DNA of 64,000 bases from the NCBI GenBank assembly GCA_013696965.1, contig JACCXN010000030.1:1-64000 (forward strand), given 5' to 3'. The DNA comes from Bacteroidota bacterium (GTDB lineage Bacteria; Bacteroidota; Bacteroidia; JACCXN01). The translations under genes and the position numbers were made by a program. The notes beneath the pieces are model-generated. The model was not told the origin of the DNA and did not search any database. It saw only the letters and a program-made list of their open reading frames with translations. This document shows positions 10,004-18,528 of this stretch, piece by piece (the stretch's first letter is position 1; the number at the start of each line of letters is the position of its first letter).

Positions 10004-10657
10004 ATGTTACCAGATATTCCCCATTTAGAATACAATACCGAAAGACCTCATTTGAATATTTCAGAATACGGTCGAAATATTCAAAAAATGATAGATTATG
10101 CTATTTCTGTTGAGGACAGAGAGTTAAGAAATACCATAGCCAAATCCATAATAACTGTAATGGGTCAGTTAAATCCACATTTAAGAGATGTAACAGATTT
10201 TACCCATAAATTATGGGATCATCTTTTTGTAATTTCTGATTTTAAATTGGATGTTGATTCTCCATATCCAAAGCCAGCACGAGAAATTCTAAATAAAAAG
10301 CCGGAAAAAATTTCATACCCTTCAAAGGATATAAAGTTTATGCATTACGGAAAAAATGTAGAATTGCTAATTCAAAAAGCGATTGCAATGGAGGAAGGAC
10401 CTGAAAAGTCTGCTTTTACTGAAGCAATTGCAAATCTTATGAAGCGATTTTATGTAACCTTTAACCAGGATTCAGTGAATGATGAAGTAATTTTCAAACA
10501 TCTTGAGAGATTATCTCAGGGGAAATTAAAGCAAGGGAATATTCGACTTGCTGCTGTTTCCGATATTGCTACCCGTCCAAGTTCAAATGTTGGGATCCTT
10601 AAAAAGAAGAAAAAGTCGATGAAGCCAGGAATGCAACACAAAAAGAAAAAATATTAA
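10004..10657 (+). CDS. DUF4290 family protein
   Basis: 217-aa cytoplasmic protein of the DUF4290 family, conserved in Bacteroidetes and of unknown function. I recognise the opening LPDIPHLEYNTERPHLNISEYGRNIQKM and the helical body. No catalytic motif, signal peptide or membrane segment is visible. The last 20 residues are strongly basic (two runs of four to five Lys), which may mean nucleic-acid or ribosome contact; that is inference. It lies 20 bp before murA, probably in one transcript, with its own consensus promoter at 9922-9952. Confidence 0.8.
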   Translation: MLPDIPHLEYNTERPHLNISEYGRNIQKMIDYAISVEDRELRNTIAKSIITVMGQLNPHLRDVTDFTHKLWDHLFVISDFKLDVDSPYPKPAREILNKKPEKISYPSKDIKFMHYGKNVELLIQKAIAMEEGPEKSAFTEAIANLMKRFYVTFNQDSVNDEVIFKHLERLSQGKLKQGNIRLAAVSDIATRPSSNVGILKKKKKSMKPGMQHKKKKY

Positions 10658-10677
10658 TAAAAACCCAATAAACCGTA

Positions 10678-11985
10678 ATGGGAGCATTTGAAATCAGGGG
10701 TGGAAAACCTTTAAAGGGTGAGCTAACTCCCCAGGGAGCAAAAAACGAAGCATTACAAATTCTTTGTGCAGTTTTATTAACACCTGAAAAAATAGAAATT
10801 GACAATATACCTGACATTGTTGATGTAAATAAGTTAATTGACCTATTAAAGGATCTTGGAGTAAAAGTTCAAAAGAACGGTCCTAACAAATATACTTTCC
10901 AGGCAGACAATATTGATATTAACTACCTTAATTCAGATCTTTTTAAAAAGAAAGGATCTTCTTTAAGAGGTTCGATAATGATTATTGGTCCTTTACTTGC
11001 CCGGTTCGGAATAGGTTATATTCCTCGCCCGGGAGGAGATAAAATAGGAAGAAGAAGGCTTGACACTCATTTCATCGGATTTGAAAAACTTGGTGCGAAA
11101 TTTATTTACGACCCCAAAGAGAGTTTCTATAAGGTGGAGGCCAAAAATTTAAAAGGCTGTTATATGTTATTAGACGAGGCCTCGGTAACCGGCACCGCAA
11201 ATATAGTTATGGCAGCAGTTTTAGCACAAGGTACCACAACAATTTACAATGCCGCATGTGAGCCTTATCTTCAGCAATTGTGCAAAATGCTAAATAGCAT
11301 GGGCGCGGATATTTCAGGTGTTGGCTCAAACTTATTAAGCATAAATGGAGTTGAATCATTAAAGGGATGTTCTCACAGAATTCTTCCGGACATGATAGAA
11401 ATAGGTAGCTTTATAGGACTAGCTGCAATGACAGGATCGGAAATTACTATAAAGGATGTATCTTTTGATAATTTAGGAGTAATTCCGGATGTATTTAAAA
11501 AACTTGGCATAAAACTTGAAAGAAGGGGTGATGATATTTTCATACCTGCACAAAGCAATTATGAGATTGAAACTTTTATTGATGGTTCAATTATGACAAT
11601 AGCAGATGCTCCATGGCCAGGTTTTACACCTGATTTATTAAGTATTGTTCTTGTTGTGGCAACACAAGCAAGGGGAAGCGTATTGATTCATCAAAAGATG
11701 TTTGAGAGCCGTTTGTTTTTTGTTGATAAATTAATTGACATGGGTGCGCAAATCATTTTGTGTGATCCTCACAGGGCAACTGTAATAGGCTTAAATAAAC
11801 AAAATAAATTAAAAGGAATATCAATGACATCTCCTGATATAAGGGCTGGTGTTTCTCTTCTAATAGCGGCTTTATCCGCAGAGGGAAAAAGCACTATCCA
11901 TAATATTGAGCAAATTGACAGGGGTTATGAAAACATTGATAAAAGATTGCAAGCTCTTGGGGCTGATATTGTAAGAATTCCATAG
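10678..11985 (+). CDS. murA: UDP-N-acetylglucosamine 1-carboxyvinyltransferase (MurA)
   Basis: Transfers enolpyruvate from PEP to UDP-GlcNAc, the first committed step of peptidoglycan synthesis in the cytoplasm. 435 aa, EPSP-synthase fold. The opening GGKPLKGELTPQGAKNEALQ holds the conserved KNE. In the active-site loop the usual Cys (E. coli C115, context PGGCxIG) is Asp: PGGDKIG, D121, codon 11038-11040. Enzymes with Asp here remain active but are not alkylated by fosfomycin, so the organism is probably intrinsically fosfomycin-insensitive. It follows DUF4290 by 20 bp. Confidence 0.95.
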   Translation: MGAFEIRGGKPLKGELTPQGAKNEALQILCAVLLTPEKIEIDNIPDIVDVNKLIDLLKDLGVKVQKNGPNKYTFQADNIDINYLNSDLFKKKGSSLRGSIMIIGPLLARFGIGYIPRPGGDKIGRRRLDTHFIGFEKLGAKFIYDPKESFYKVEAKNLKGCYMLLDEASVTGTANIVMAAVLAQGTTTIYNAACEPYLQQLCKMLNSMGADISGVGSNLLSINGVESLKGCSHRILPDMIEIGSFIGLAAMTGSEITIKDVSFDNLGVIPDVFKKLGIKLERRGDDIFIPAQSNYEIETFIDGSIMTIADAPWPGFTPDLLSIVLVVATQARGSVLIHQKMFESRLFFVDKLIDMGAQIILCDPHRATVIGLNKQNKLKGISMTSPDIRAGVSLLIAALSAEGKSTIHNIEQIDRGYENIDKRLQALGADIVRIP

Positions 11986-12057
11986 TGAAAAAAAAAATTA
12001 GCAATTAGAATACTTTTATTTGAACATTAATAGAACAAACCCACTAATTTAAATTAT

Positions 12058-12588
12058 ATGAAAAATATTAATTTATATTTTGCGATCACTGCCATTTCGA
12101 TTTTGGCCTACAGTTTTGTTTACAAACCCTCAACTCAAAACGCTTTAAAAATCGGAGACAAGGCACCTGAATTGAATTATAAAAATCCTGAGGGAAAGGA
12201 AATTTCCTTATCATCCTTAAAAGGTAATTTAGTATTAATTGACTTCTGGGCATCCTGGTGTGGACCATGTAGGAAGGAAAACCCAAGTGTGGTAATGGCT
12301 TATGAAAAATTCAAAGATTCAAAATTTAAAAATGCCAAGGGATTTAAAATTTACAATGTTTCACTGGATACTCAAAAAAATGCCTGGGTGAACGCAATTG
12401 AAAAAGATAATTTATCCTGGCCTTATCACGTTAGTGATTTAGGAGGGTGGAATTCTGAAGCAGCTACCAAATATGGCATAATATCTATTCCAACGAATTA
12501 TTTGATAGATGAAAAAGGTATTGTTTTAGCCAAGAATTTAAGAGGAGCAAATTTAATAGTTGAATTGGAAAAACACCTGAAAGAATAG
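12058..12588 (+). CDS. TlpA/ResA-like thiol-disulfide oxidoreductase
   Basis: 176-aa thioredoxin-fold protein of the AhpC/TSA-Redoxin class, probably working in the periplasm. An N-terminal hydrophobic segment (residues 4-20) could be a signal anchor. The body starts KIGDKAPELNYKNPEGKEISLSSLKG and has the redox site WCGPC with Cys68 and Cys71, then the cis-Pro loop SIPTNYLID. It is followed by a strong terminator at 12610-12649, so it ends its transcription unit. The substrate cannot be told from sequence. Confidence 0.88.
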   Translation: MKNINLYFAITAISILAYSFVYKPSTQNALKIGDKAPELNYKNPEGKEISLSSLKGNLVLIDFWASWCGPCRKENPSVVMAYEKFKDSKFKNAKGFKIYNVSLDTQKNAWVNAIEKDNLSWPYHVSDLGGWNSEAATKYGIISIPTNYLIDEKGIVLAKNLRGANLIVELEKHLKE

Positions 12589-12609
12589 CATCTATTTTCA
12601 TTGATTTAA

Positions 12610-12649
12610 AAAGAAACAGACAAGTACTCCTTGCCTGTTTCTTTTTTTT
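12610..12649 (+). terminator. Rho-independent terminator
   Basis: Fifteen-base arms 12610-12624 and 12630-12644 pair with a single A-C mismatch around a 5-base loop, and the right arm runs into a tract of eight T (12642-12649). This is a classic intrinsic terminator closing the murA/thioredoxin region before grpE. Confidence 0.9.
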
Positions 12650-12754
12650 AATTGAAACGACTACGTTCTTATGACAATTTGACGCAAAAGGTGTATTGGC
12701 AAAGTTTTTGGAATTTAGAACAATCCGAATTTTTATTAAAAATTAACATTATTT

Positions 12755-13327
12755 ATGAAATCGCACGAAAAAACATCAAAAGAAGATGACTTGAATCAAA
12801 CTGATTCTCATACAGAACAAGAAAGCAATACGAATACAGAAGAAAATGAGGGGAATGGTAATGTAAACGATCCACAAGCGAAAATAAAAGAATTAGAAGA
12901 AAAGCTTGTTGAACAAAACGATAAATTCCTTAGGCTATATTCAGAATTTGATAATTACAGAAAACGAACAAGTAAAGAGAGAATAGAAGTAATAAATACA
13001 GCTGGAATTGAGATTATTTCAACTCTGCTTCCTGTAGTTGATGATTTTGAAAGAGCGATTAAATCCATGGACCAGGCCTCAGACATTGAATCAATTAAAG
13101 AAGGGATAATATTAATTTACAATAAACTTTTACATTCTCTTACACGCAAGGGATTAGAGCCAATGAAAACCATAGGAGAACCTTTTGATGCAGAACTTCA
13201 TGAAGCTATTACTAATATTCCAGCACCTTCTAAAGATATGGTAGAAAAAGTAGTAGATGAAGTTGAAAAGGGCTACTTACTAAATGGTAAAGTTATACGT
13301 TATGCTAAGGTTGTAGTTGGAAATTAA
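12755..13327 (+). CDS. grpE: GrpE nucleotide exchange factor
   Basis: Co-chaperone that releases ADP from DnaK. 190 aa. A long acidic, Gln/Asn-rich N-terminus (residues 1-45) leads into the dimerising helix (KIKELEEKLVEQNDKFLRLYSEFDNYRKRTSKER) and the C-terminal beta domain (PFDAELHEAI, NGKVIRYAKVVVG). dnaJ follows 21 bp later, the usual pairing; dnaK is not in the window. I see no well-formed promoter upstream and no recognisable heat-shock operator. Confidence 0.95.
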   Translation: MKSHEKTSKEDDLNQTDSHTEQESNTNTEENEGNGNVNDPQAKIKELEEKLVEQNDKFLRLYSEFDNYRKRTSKERIEVINTAGIEIISTLLPVVDDFERAIKSMDQASDIESIKEGIILIYNKLLHSLTRKGLEPMKTIGEPFDAELHEAITNIPAPSKDMVEKVVDEVEKGYLLNGKVIRYAKVVVGN

Positions 13328-13348
13328 ATTAAAAAGTAAGAAGATACA

Positions 13349-14500
13349 ATGTCAAAAAGAGATTACTATGAAGTGTTGGGTGTTTCAAAAGACGCATCAG
13401 CAGATGAAATAAAAAAAGCATACCGTAAACTTGCCTTAAAATTCCATCCGGATAAGAACCCGGACGATAAGGGGGCAGAAGAAAAATTTAAAGAGGCAGC
13501 TCAAGCATATGAAGTATTAAGTCATGCTGAGAAAAAAAGTAAATATGATCGTTTTGGCCATGCCGGAGTTGGAGGAAGTAGTGGCGGTGGCGCAGGTTAT
13601 GGAGGAATGAATATGGAGGATATATTCAGTCAGTTTGGTGATATCTTTGGTGGGTTTGGTGGAGGTGGAGGATTTAGTCAAAGTTCAAGAGGAGGCGGCA
13701 GAAGGGTGAACAGGGGTTCAAACATCCGAATAAAAGTAAAGTTAACACTTGAGGAAATTGTTAACGGTGTAGAAAAAAAGGTGAAAGTAAACAAACTTAT
13801 TGCCTGTAATACTTGTAGCGGAACCGGGGCAAAAAACTCTTCTTCCTATTCTACCTGTTCAACATGCGGAGGCTCAGGGCATGTTACCCGGATTACGAAT
13901 ACAATTCTTGGACAAATGCAGACTTCTGCAACCTGCCCAACTTGTGAGGGAGAAGGCAGGATTATTGCTGAAAAATGCAATTCCTGTCATGGAGAAGGAG
14001 TGGTAAGGGGTGAAGAAGTAATAAAAATCAATATTCCTGCCGGAGTTGGTGAAGGAATGCAATTGTCAATGAGTGGAAAAGGAAATGCCGCCAAACGCGG
14101 TGGAATTCCAGGAGATTTAATAATTGCAATTGAAGAAATTGAGGATGAAAATCTGAAAAGAGATGGCAACAATTTATTTTATGATCTTTATATAGGATTT
14201 GCTGATGCAGCCTTGGGAACTAGTGTTGAAATACCAACAGTAGAAGGAAAAGCCAAGGTTAAAATAGATCCTGGAACACAAGCAGGCAAAATGCTAAGGC
14301 TTAAAGCAAAAGGATTGCCTGGGGTAAATAGTTATGGCAGAGGAGATTTAATAGTAAACATTAATATATGGGTACCCAAAACCCTAAGTAAAGAAGAGCA
14401 GAAAATACTTGAGCAATTAAGAACTGCTGAAAACTTTAAACCACAACCAGACAAAAGGGAAAAAAGCCTTTTTAGCCGAATGAGAGAATATTTTGATTAA
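13349..14500 (+). CDS. dnaJ: Chaperone DnaJ (Hsp40)
   Basis: J-domain co-chaperone that delivers clients to DnaK and stimulates its ATPase. 383 aa, class I. J domain at residues 1-70 with the HPD motif at 33-35; Gly-rich linker about 72-120; four CxxCxGxG zinc repeats between about 153 and 220 ([32 protein letters not shown]); C-terminal substrate-binding domains follow. Second gene of the grpE-dnaJ unit, closed by the hairpin at 14521-14550. Confidence 0.97.
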   Translation: MSKRDYYEVLGVSKDASADEIKKAYRKLALKFHPDKNPDDKGAEEKFKEAAQAYEVLSHAEKKSKYDRFGHAGVGGSSGGGAGYGGMNMEDIFSQFGDIFGGFGGGGGFSQSSRGGGRRVNRGSNIRIKVKLTLEEIVNGVEKKVKVNKLIACNTCSGTGAKNSSSYSTCSTCGGSGHVTRITNTILGQMQTSATCPTCEGEGRIIAEKCNSCHGEGVVRGEEVIKINIPAGVGEGMQLSMSGKGNAAKRGGIPGDLIIAIEEIEDENLKRDGNNLFYDLYIGFADAALGTSVEIPTVEGKAKVKIDPGTQAGKMLRLKAKGLPGVNSYGRGDLIVNINIWVPKTLSKEEQKILEQLRTAENFKPQPDKREKSLFSRMREYFD

Positions 14501-14520
14501 AATAATCGTTTGAATTTGGT

Positions 14521-14550
14521 TGCCTGGTTTCAGGCATTAATTTAATTTTT
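14521..14550 (+). terminator. Probable terminator after dnaJ
   Basis: A GC-containing 6-bp stem (TGCCTG/CAGGCA, loop GTTT, 14521-14536) is followed by T-rich sequence to 14550. The stem is short but well placed 20 bp after the dnaJ stop. Confidence 0.65.
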
Positions 14551-14598
14551 ATATTAAACCACAAAAGGTTTAAAAACTTCTTTTTCAGCTAATCCTTT

Positions 14599-15561
14599 AT
14601 GGAAATTCTACGAGCAGATAATATTGTTAAAAAATATGCTGGACACACCGCTTTGGATAATGTGAGCCTGCAAATTCCTAAACAAAGTATATTTGGCCTA
14701 CTTGGGCCCAATGGGGCAGGTAAAACTTCCTTAATTCGAATTATTAATCAAATAACTGCTCCTGATAGTGGCGAGATTTATTTTGACGGGGAAAAACTCA
14801 AGCCCCATCATATTGCACAAATAGGTTATTTGCCAGAAGAAAGGGGTTTGTATAAAAAAATGGAGGTTGGCGAACAGGTATTATACCTGGCGCAATTAAA
14901 GGGCCTTAGCAAAAGCGAGGCTACAAAAAAGTTAAAATACTGGTTCAAAAAATTCGAGATTACCCCTTGGTGGAATAAAAAGGTTGAGGAATTGTCGAAG
15001 GGAATGGCCCAGAAAGTTCAATTTATAGTGACTGTATTGCATGAACCCAAATTACTGATACTTGATGAGCCATTTAGTGGGTTTGATCCCATTAATGCTA
15101 ATTTAATAAGGGATGAAATAAACGAATTAAAAGAACAAGGAACTACGGTTATCTTTTCCACCCATAATATGGGATCAGTTGAAGAATTATGTGATTATAT
15201 TGCCTTAATTCATCATTCAAAAAAAATACTTGACGGTTCCGTGAAAGACATTCGAAATGCTTTCAAATCCAATACATATGAAATAGAGTTTTCAGGCAAC
15301 CTATTAGGCTTTACCAATGCTTTATGGACAGGATTTGAATTAACGGATGTAAAAACAGAGGGAGAAATGCATAAGGCGAAGGTGAAACTTTTGGGAGGGC
15401 GTAAACTAAATGACTTAATACATGCGGTTTTACCTGTAGTGCAGATTCATTCTGTACATGAATTAATCCCTAACATGAATGATATTTTTATTTCTAAGGT
15501 GCAAAACAAAATAGGAGTTCCCTTATCAAATACTGAAAAAGCAAATTCATTTACAGAATAA
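14599..15561 (+). CDS. ABC exporter ATP-binding subunit (NatA-like)
   Basis: 320-aa ATPase that would power the membrane protein encoded 13 bp downstream. Walker A GPNGAGKTS at about residues 35-43, signature LSKGMAQK, Walker B LLILDEPFSGFDP and the switch His in FSTHNMGSVEE are all present, followed by a C-terminal extension of about 110 residues as in NatA/CcmA-type DRA subfamily ATPases. The pair resembles NatAB, but substrate cannot be assigned (Na+, drug or protein-related export are all possible). Confidence 0.9.
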   Translation: MEILRADNIVKKYAGHTALDNVSLQIPKQSIFGLLGPNGAGKTSLIRIINQITAPDSGEIYFDGEKLKPHHIAQIGYLPEERGLYKKMEVGEQVLYLAQLKGLSKSEATKKLKYWFKKFEITPWWNKKVEELSKGMAQKVQFIVTVLHEPKLLILDEPFSGFDPINANLIRDEINELKEQGTTVIFSTHNMGSVEELCDYIALIHHSKKILDGSVKDIRNAFKSNTYEIEFSGNLLGFTNALWTGFELTDVKTEGEMHKAKVKLLGGRKLNDLIHAVLPVVQIHSVHELIPNMNDIFISKVQNKIGVPLSNTEKANSFTE

Positions 15562-15574
15562 AAGAAAAAAATTA

Positions 15575-16900
15575 ATGGGAAAGACGGCACTAATTATCAA
15601 GCGGGAATATTTTAGCAGGGTTAAAAAGAAATCATTTATTATAATGACAATTGTTGGCCCTCTGCTAATGGCTGCTATGTTTATGGGCGCTGTTTGGCTT
15701 AGTCTGTCGCAGGATGAAAAACAAAAAGTACTAATAGTAGATGAATTGCAACTATTCAGTTCTCTGGCAAGTTCTTCCAACGTTAGCTTTGAACATACAA
15801 TCCTGGATTTAGATAGTGTTAAATCCACTTTTCATAAATCTGATTATTCAGCCATTTTATATTTGCCAGAAAATATATTACACAGCAATTCTGCCATATT
15901 GTTTTTTAAGAAACAACCTGGGTTTATAGCACAAAAGTATATTGAAAGTAAAGTAGAGGGAAAAATAGAGGATCTTAAACTTATAGGAAGTAAAATTGAC
16001 AAAGAGGCTTACGGGAAAATAAAAACACATATTCATTTAAGTAATATAAGTTTTAAGGAAATTGGTAAGGAAGAACACAGCAGTCAGGAATCCGGTTTTA
16101 TTGGGCTAATTTTCGCCATTATGATCTATATGTTTATCTTTTTATATGGTGTTCAGGTAATGCGAGGAGTAATAGAGGAAAAAACAAGCAGGATTATTGA
16201 GGTAATTATTTCTTCTGTTAAGCCCTTTCAATTAATGTTAGGAAAAATAATAGGAGTTGCCTTTGTTGGTCTTACTCAGTTTCTGCTTTGGGTTATTTTA
16301 ACCGCATCCATTGTTTCTGTGGCCCAGGCTTTTCTATTAAAAGATCATCAAGGGGCGGAAAATATGGTTCATCCAGCTCAAATGACAAGCCAATTATTAA
16401 AAGATAATCAAAATCAACCAAAAGCGCAATTAGATTCCAATGAAGTTTTGGCCCTTATTGAGAGGATTAACTTTCCTTATATGCTTGGGATGTTCCTGTT
16501 TTTCTTTTTGGGTGGGTATTTATTATATAGTGCAATGTTTGCTGCCATAGGCGCTGCTGTTGACAGTGAATCGGATACACAGCAGTTTATGATGCCAGTA
16601 ACCATACCATTAATTTTTGGATTTATCGTAGCCCAACTTTCCTTACAAAATCCTGAGGGCCCTGCTGCTGTTTGGTTTTCTATTATTCCCTTTACCTCTC
16701 CTGTAGTAATGATGGTAAGGGTGGCAATAGTCCCTTTTGAGGCCCTTTCATGGCAATTACTTCTATCCATGGTTCTATTAATATTAGGATTTCTTGCAAC
16801 CACCTGGATTGCTGCAAAGATTTACAGGATTGGTATATTAATGTATGGCAAAAAAACAAGCTACAAGGAACTTTGGAAATGGATTACCTACAAGGGTTAA
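15575..16900 (+). CDS. ABC exporter membrane subunit (NatB / ABC-2 type)
   Basis: 441-aa inner-membrane protein. One N-terminal helix (about residues 23-45) is followed by a large external domain (about 46-175), then five or six helices with the conserved VMRGVIEEKTSRIIEVIISSVKPFQLMLGKIIG stretch that identifies the ABC-2/NatB permease family. It begins 13 bp after its ATPase and the unit ends at an 18-bp hairpin (16928-16968). Confidence 0.88.
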   Translation: MGKTALIIKREYFSRVKKKSFIIMTIVGPLLMAAMFMGAVWLSLSQDEKQKVLIVDELQLFSSLASSSNVSFEHTILDLDSVKSTFHKSDYSAILYLPENILHSNSAILFFKKQPGFIAQKYIESKVEGKIEDLKLIGSKIDKEAYGKIKTHIHLSNISFKEIGKEEHSSQESGFIGLIFAIMIYMFIFLYGVQVMRGVIEEKTSRIIEVIISSVKPFQLMLGKIIGVAFVGLTQFLLWVILTASIVSVAQAFLLKDHQGAENMVHPAQMTSQLLKDNQNQPKAQLDSNEVLALIERINFPYMLGMFLFFFLGGYLLYSAMFAAIGAAVDSESDTQQFMMPVTIPLIFGFIVAQLSLQNPEGPAAVWFSIIPFTSPVVMMVRVAIVPFEALSWQLLLSMVLLILGFLATTWIAAKIYRIGILMYGKKTSYKELWKWITYKG

Positions 16901-16927
16901 AATGGTAAGTGCTGATAAAGAGGAGCG

Positions 16928-16968
16928 TTAAAATCAAATTGGGAATGTTTTTCCCAATTTGATTTTAA
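16928..16968 (+). terminator. Perfect 18-bp hairpin, probable terminator
   Basis: Arms 16928-16945 and 16951-16968 are perfect inverted repeats of 18 bp around the loop TGTTT. The stem has a GGGAA/TTCCC core near the loop and AT-rich outer parts, so each strand ends in a U-rich arm. It lies 27 bp after the permease stop and about 120 bp before the Ppx gene. Confidence 0.75.
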
Positions 16969-17090
16969 TAGGCATATTATCCTAAACTCGTTCTTAAATA
17001 AATTACTCATAACAAACAGTAGTCTAAAGGAGTATTACCCAATTGGCAAGGTATTTGGCATTCATTCCCGGGAAGTTATAATATAAGCTT

Positions 17091-18032
17091 ATGAAAATTG
17101 CTGTAATAGACTTAGGAACCAATACATTTAACCTGCTTATAGGGGAGGTAAATAATTTAAATCATTATCGAATCCTTTATAATACAAAAGCCGCTGTACA
17201 ACTAGGCAAGGGAGGCATAACCAAACGTATAATTACACCTGAGGCAATTAACCGAGGAGTAATTACAATTGGATCTTATTTACAGATAATCTCCACTTAC
17301 AATGTTGATAAAGTTTATGCTTATGCCACATCAGCTGTAAGAGGAGCTATTAATGGAAAAGATTTTACAGATCGGATAAAAACAGAATTTAATCTTGATA
17401 TTAATGTAATTTCGGGAGAAAAGGAAGCAGAGTTAATTTATTATGGTGTTAAGCTTGGGGTAAATTTAACGGATGAAACTTCTGTTATAATGGATATTGG
17501 AGGGGGAAGCACTGAATTTATAATATGCAACGCCTACCAGATTTTCTGGAAAAAAAGTTTTGATGTAGGAGCAGCCAGGATACTTGAAGCTTTTCAACCT
17601 TCAAATCCAATTAAAGTAGAGGAAATAAAAAAAATAGAAGATTATTTTAATGAAGAGCTTGAGGAGCTATTTGCAGCAATTGAGTTTCACCAGGCAAAAA
17701 CTCTAATAGGATCAAGTGGCTCTTTTGATACTTTTGCTGAAATCATTGCCCACAAATTTTATGAGCCCTCAATCGTAGAAAATATAACAGAATACACCTT
17801 TAACATTGGAGATTATCATATTATCCATGAACAGTTAATCAGATCAACCCGAGAGGAGAGATATAAAACAAAAGGGCTAATACCCATGCGTGTTGACATG
17901 ATAGTAATTGCATCGGTTTTTACAAGTTTCATGTTAAAAAAGAATCAGATTTCCAATATGCGCTTATCTGCCTATTCTCTTAAAGAAGGTGTTCTAAATG
18001 AAGCAATTAACGGTGTGCTGGTGGAAGGTTAA
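17091..18032 (+). CDS. ppx: Ppx/GppA family phosphatase
   Basis: 313-aa exopolyphosphatase / pppGpp phosphohydrolase of the ASKHA fold. The phosphate loops are intact: DLGTNTFNLLIGE at residues 6-18 and MDIGGGSTEFI at about 140-150, with the catalytic Glu in the GEKEAELIYYG segment. It is the short form without the C-terminal HD-like domain. Polyphosphate and (p)ppGpp activity cannot be separated by sequence. It ends facing the DUF4258-like gene, 30 bp away. Confidence 0.88.
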   Translation: MKIAVIDLGTNTFNLLIGEVNNLNHYRILYNTKAAVQLGKGGITKRIITPEAINRGVITIGSYLQIISTYNVDKVYAYATSAVRGAINGKDFTDRIKTEFNLDINVISGEKEAELIYYGVKLGVNLTDETSVIMDIGGGSTEFIICNAYQIFWKKSFDVGAARILEAFQPSNPIKVEEIKKIEDYFNEELEELFAAIEFHQAKTLIGSSGSFDTFAEIIAHKFYEPSIVENITEYTFNIGDYHIIHEQLIRSTREERYKTKGLIPMRVDMIVIASVFTSFMLKKNQISNMRLSAYSLKEGVLNEAINGVLVEG

Positions 18033-18062
18033 ACCAAAATGTTTGGAAAAAAGCTTAAAAAA

Positions 18063-18461
18063 TCAGGAACATTCACATTTTTGCCCTACAACTTTAATAT
18101 TAATAAGTGTTGCTGACTTTTCACATTTTTGGATTTCTAAAATTGCACTTTTCTTGTTTAAACCTGATTCTAAAACATAGGATGGACAAGGCTTTATTCT
18201 TACCTTGCTTTGGCCAAAATCAACCTTCGCATTTTTAACTAAAGCCAATAAATCATTGTGAGAAATATCAAGACATTTTAATTGACACGCTGCGTCCTTG
18301 CTAATTATTAATTCATGATCTTGAATTTCCTGAACCACCCTTTCTGCTGGAAGCCAACCTTTTAAATTGCGATCCCTATCTTTTATCAAAAGAAAATAAA
18401 CAAGGACACTCCCAATTAAAAATCCGATAAAAAATTTAAAAAAACGATTGATTAAATCCAA
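18063..18461 (-). CDS. DUF4258-like membrane-anchored protein
   Basis: 132-aa protein with one N-terminal membrane segment (about residues 8-27) and a small soluble domain outside or inside the cytoplasmic membrane. The soluble part (HDLLALVKNAKVDFGQSKVRIKPCPSYVLES) resembles the DUF4258 family found in many Bacteroidetes, with unknown function. Cys residues at the end (KCECS) are noteworthy but unexplained. It stands alone between ppx and ald. Confidence 0.65.
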   Translation of the reverse strand: MDLINRFFKFFIGFLIGSVLVYFLLIKDRDRNLKGWLPAERVVQEIQDHELIISKDAACQLKCLDISHNDLLALVKNAKVDFGQSKVRIKPCPSYVLESGLNKKSAILEIQKCEKSATLINIKVVGQKCECS

Positions 18462-18528
18462 AATAAGTTGTGGTTTAAAAATTAAGGCAAGCTAATGACA
18501 AATGAAAACAATTTCTTAGTTGCAAGAA

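Noticed and set aside
12661-12754. Heat-shock promoter or CIRCE operator before grpE
   Set aside because: No TTAGCACTC-N9-GAGTGCTAA element is present, and the TTTG at 12678-12681 is not followed by a TAnnTTTG box at the right distance.
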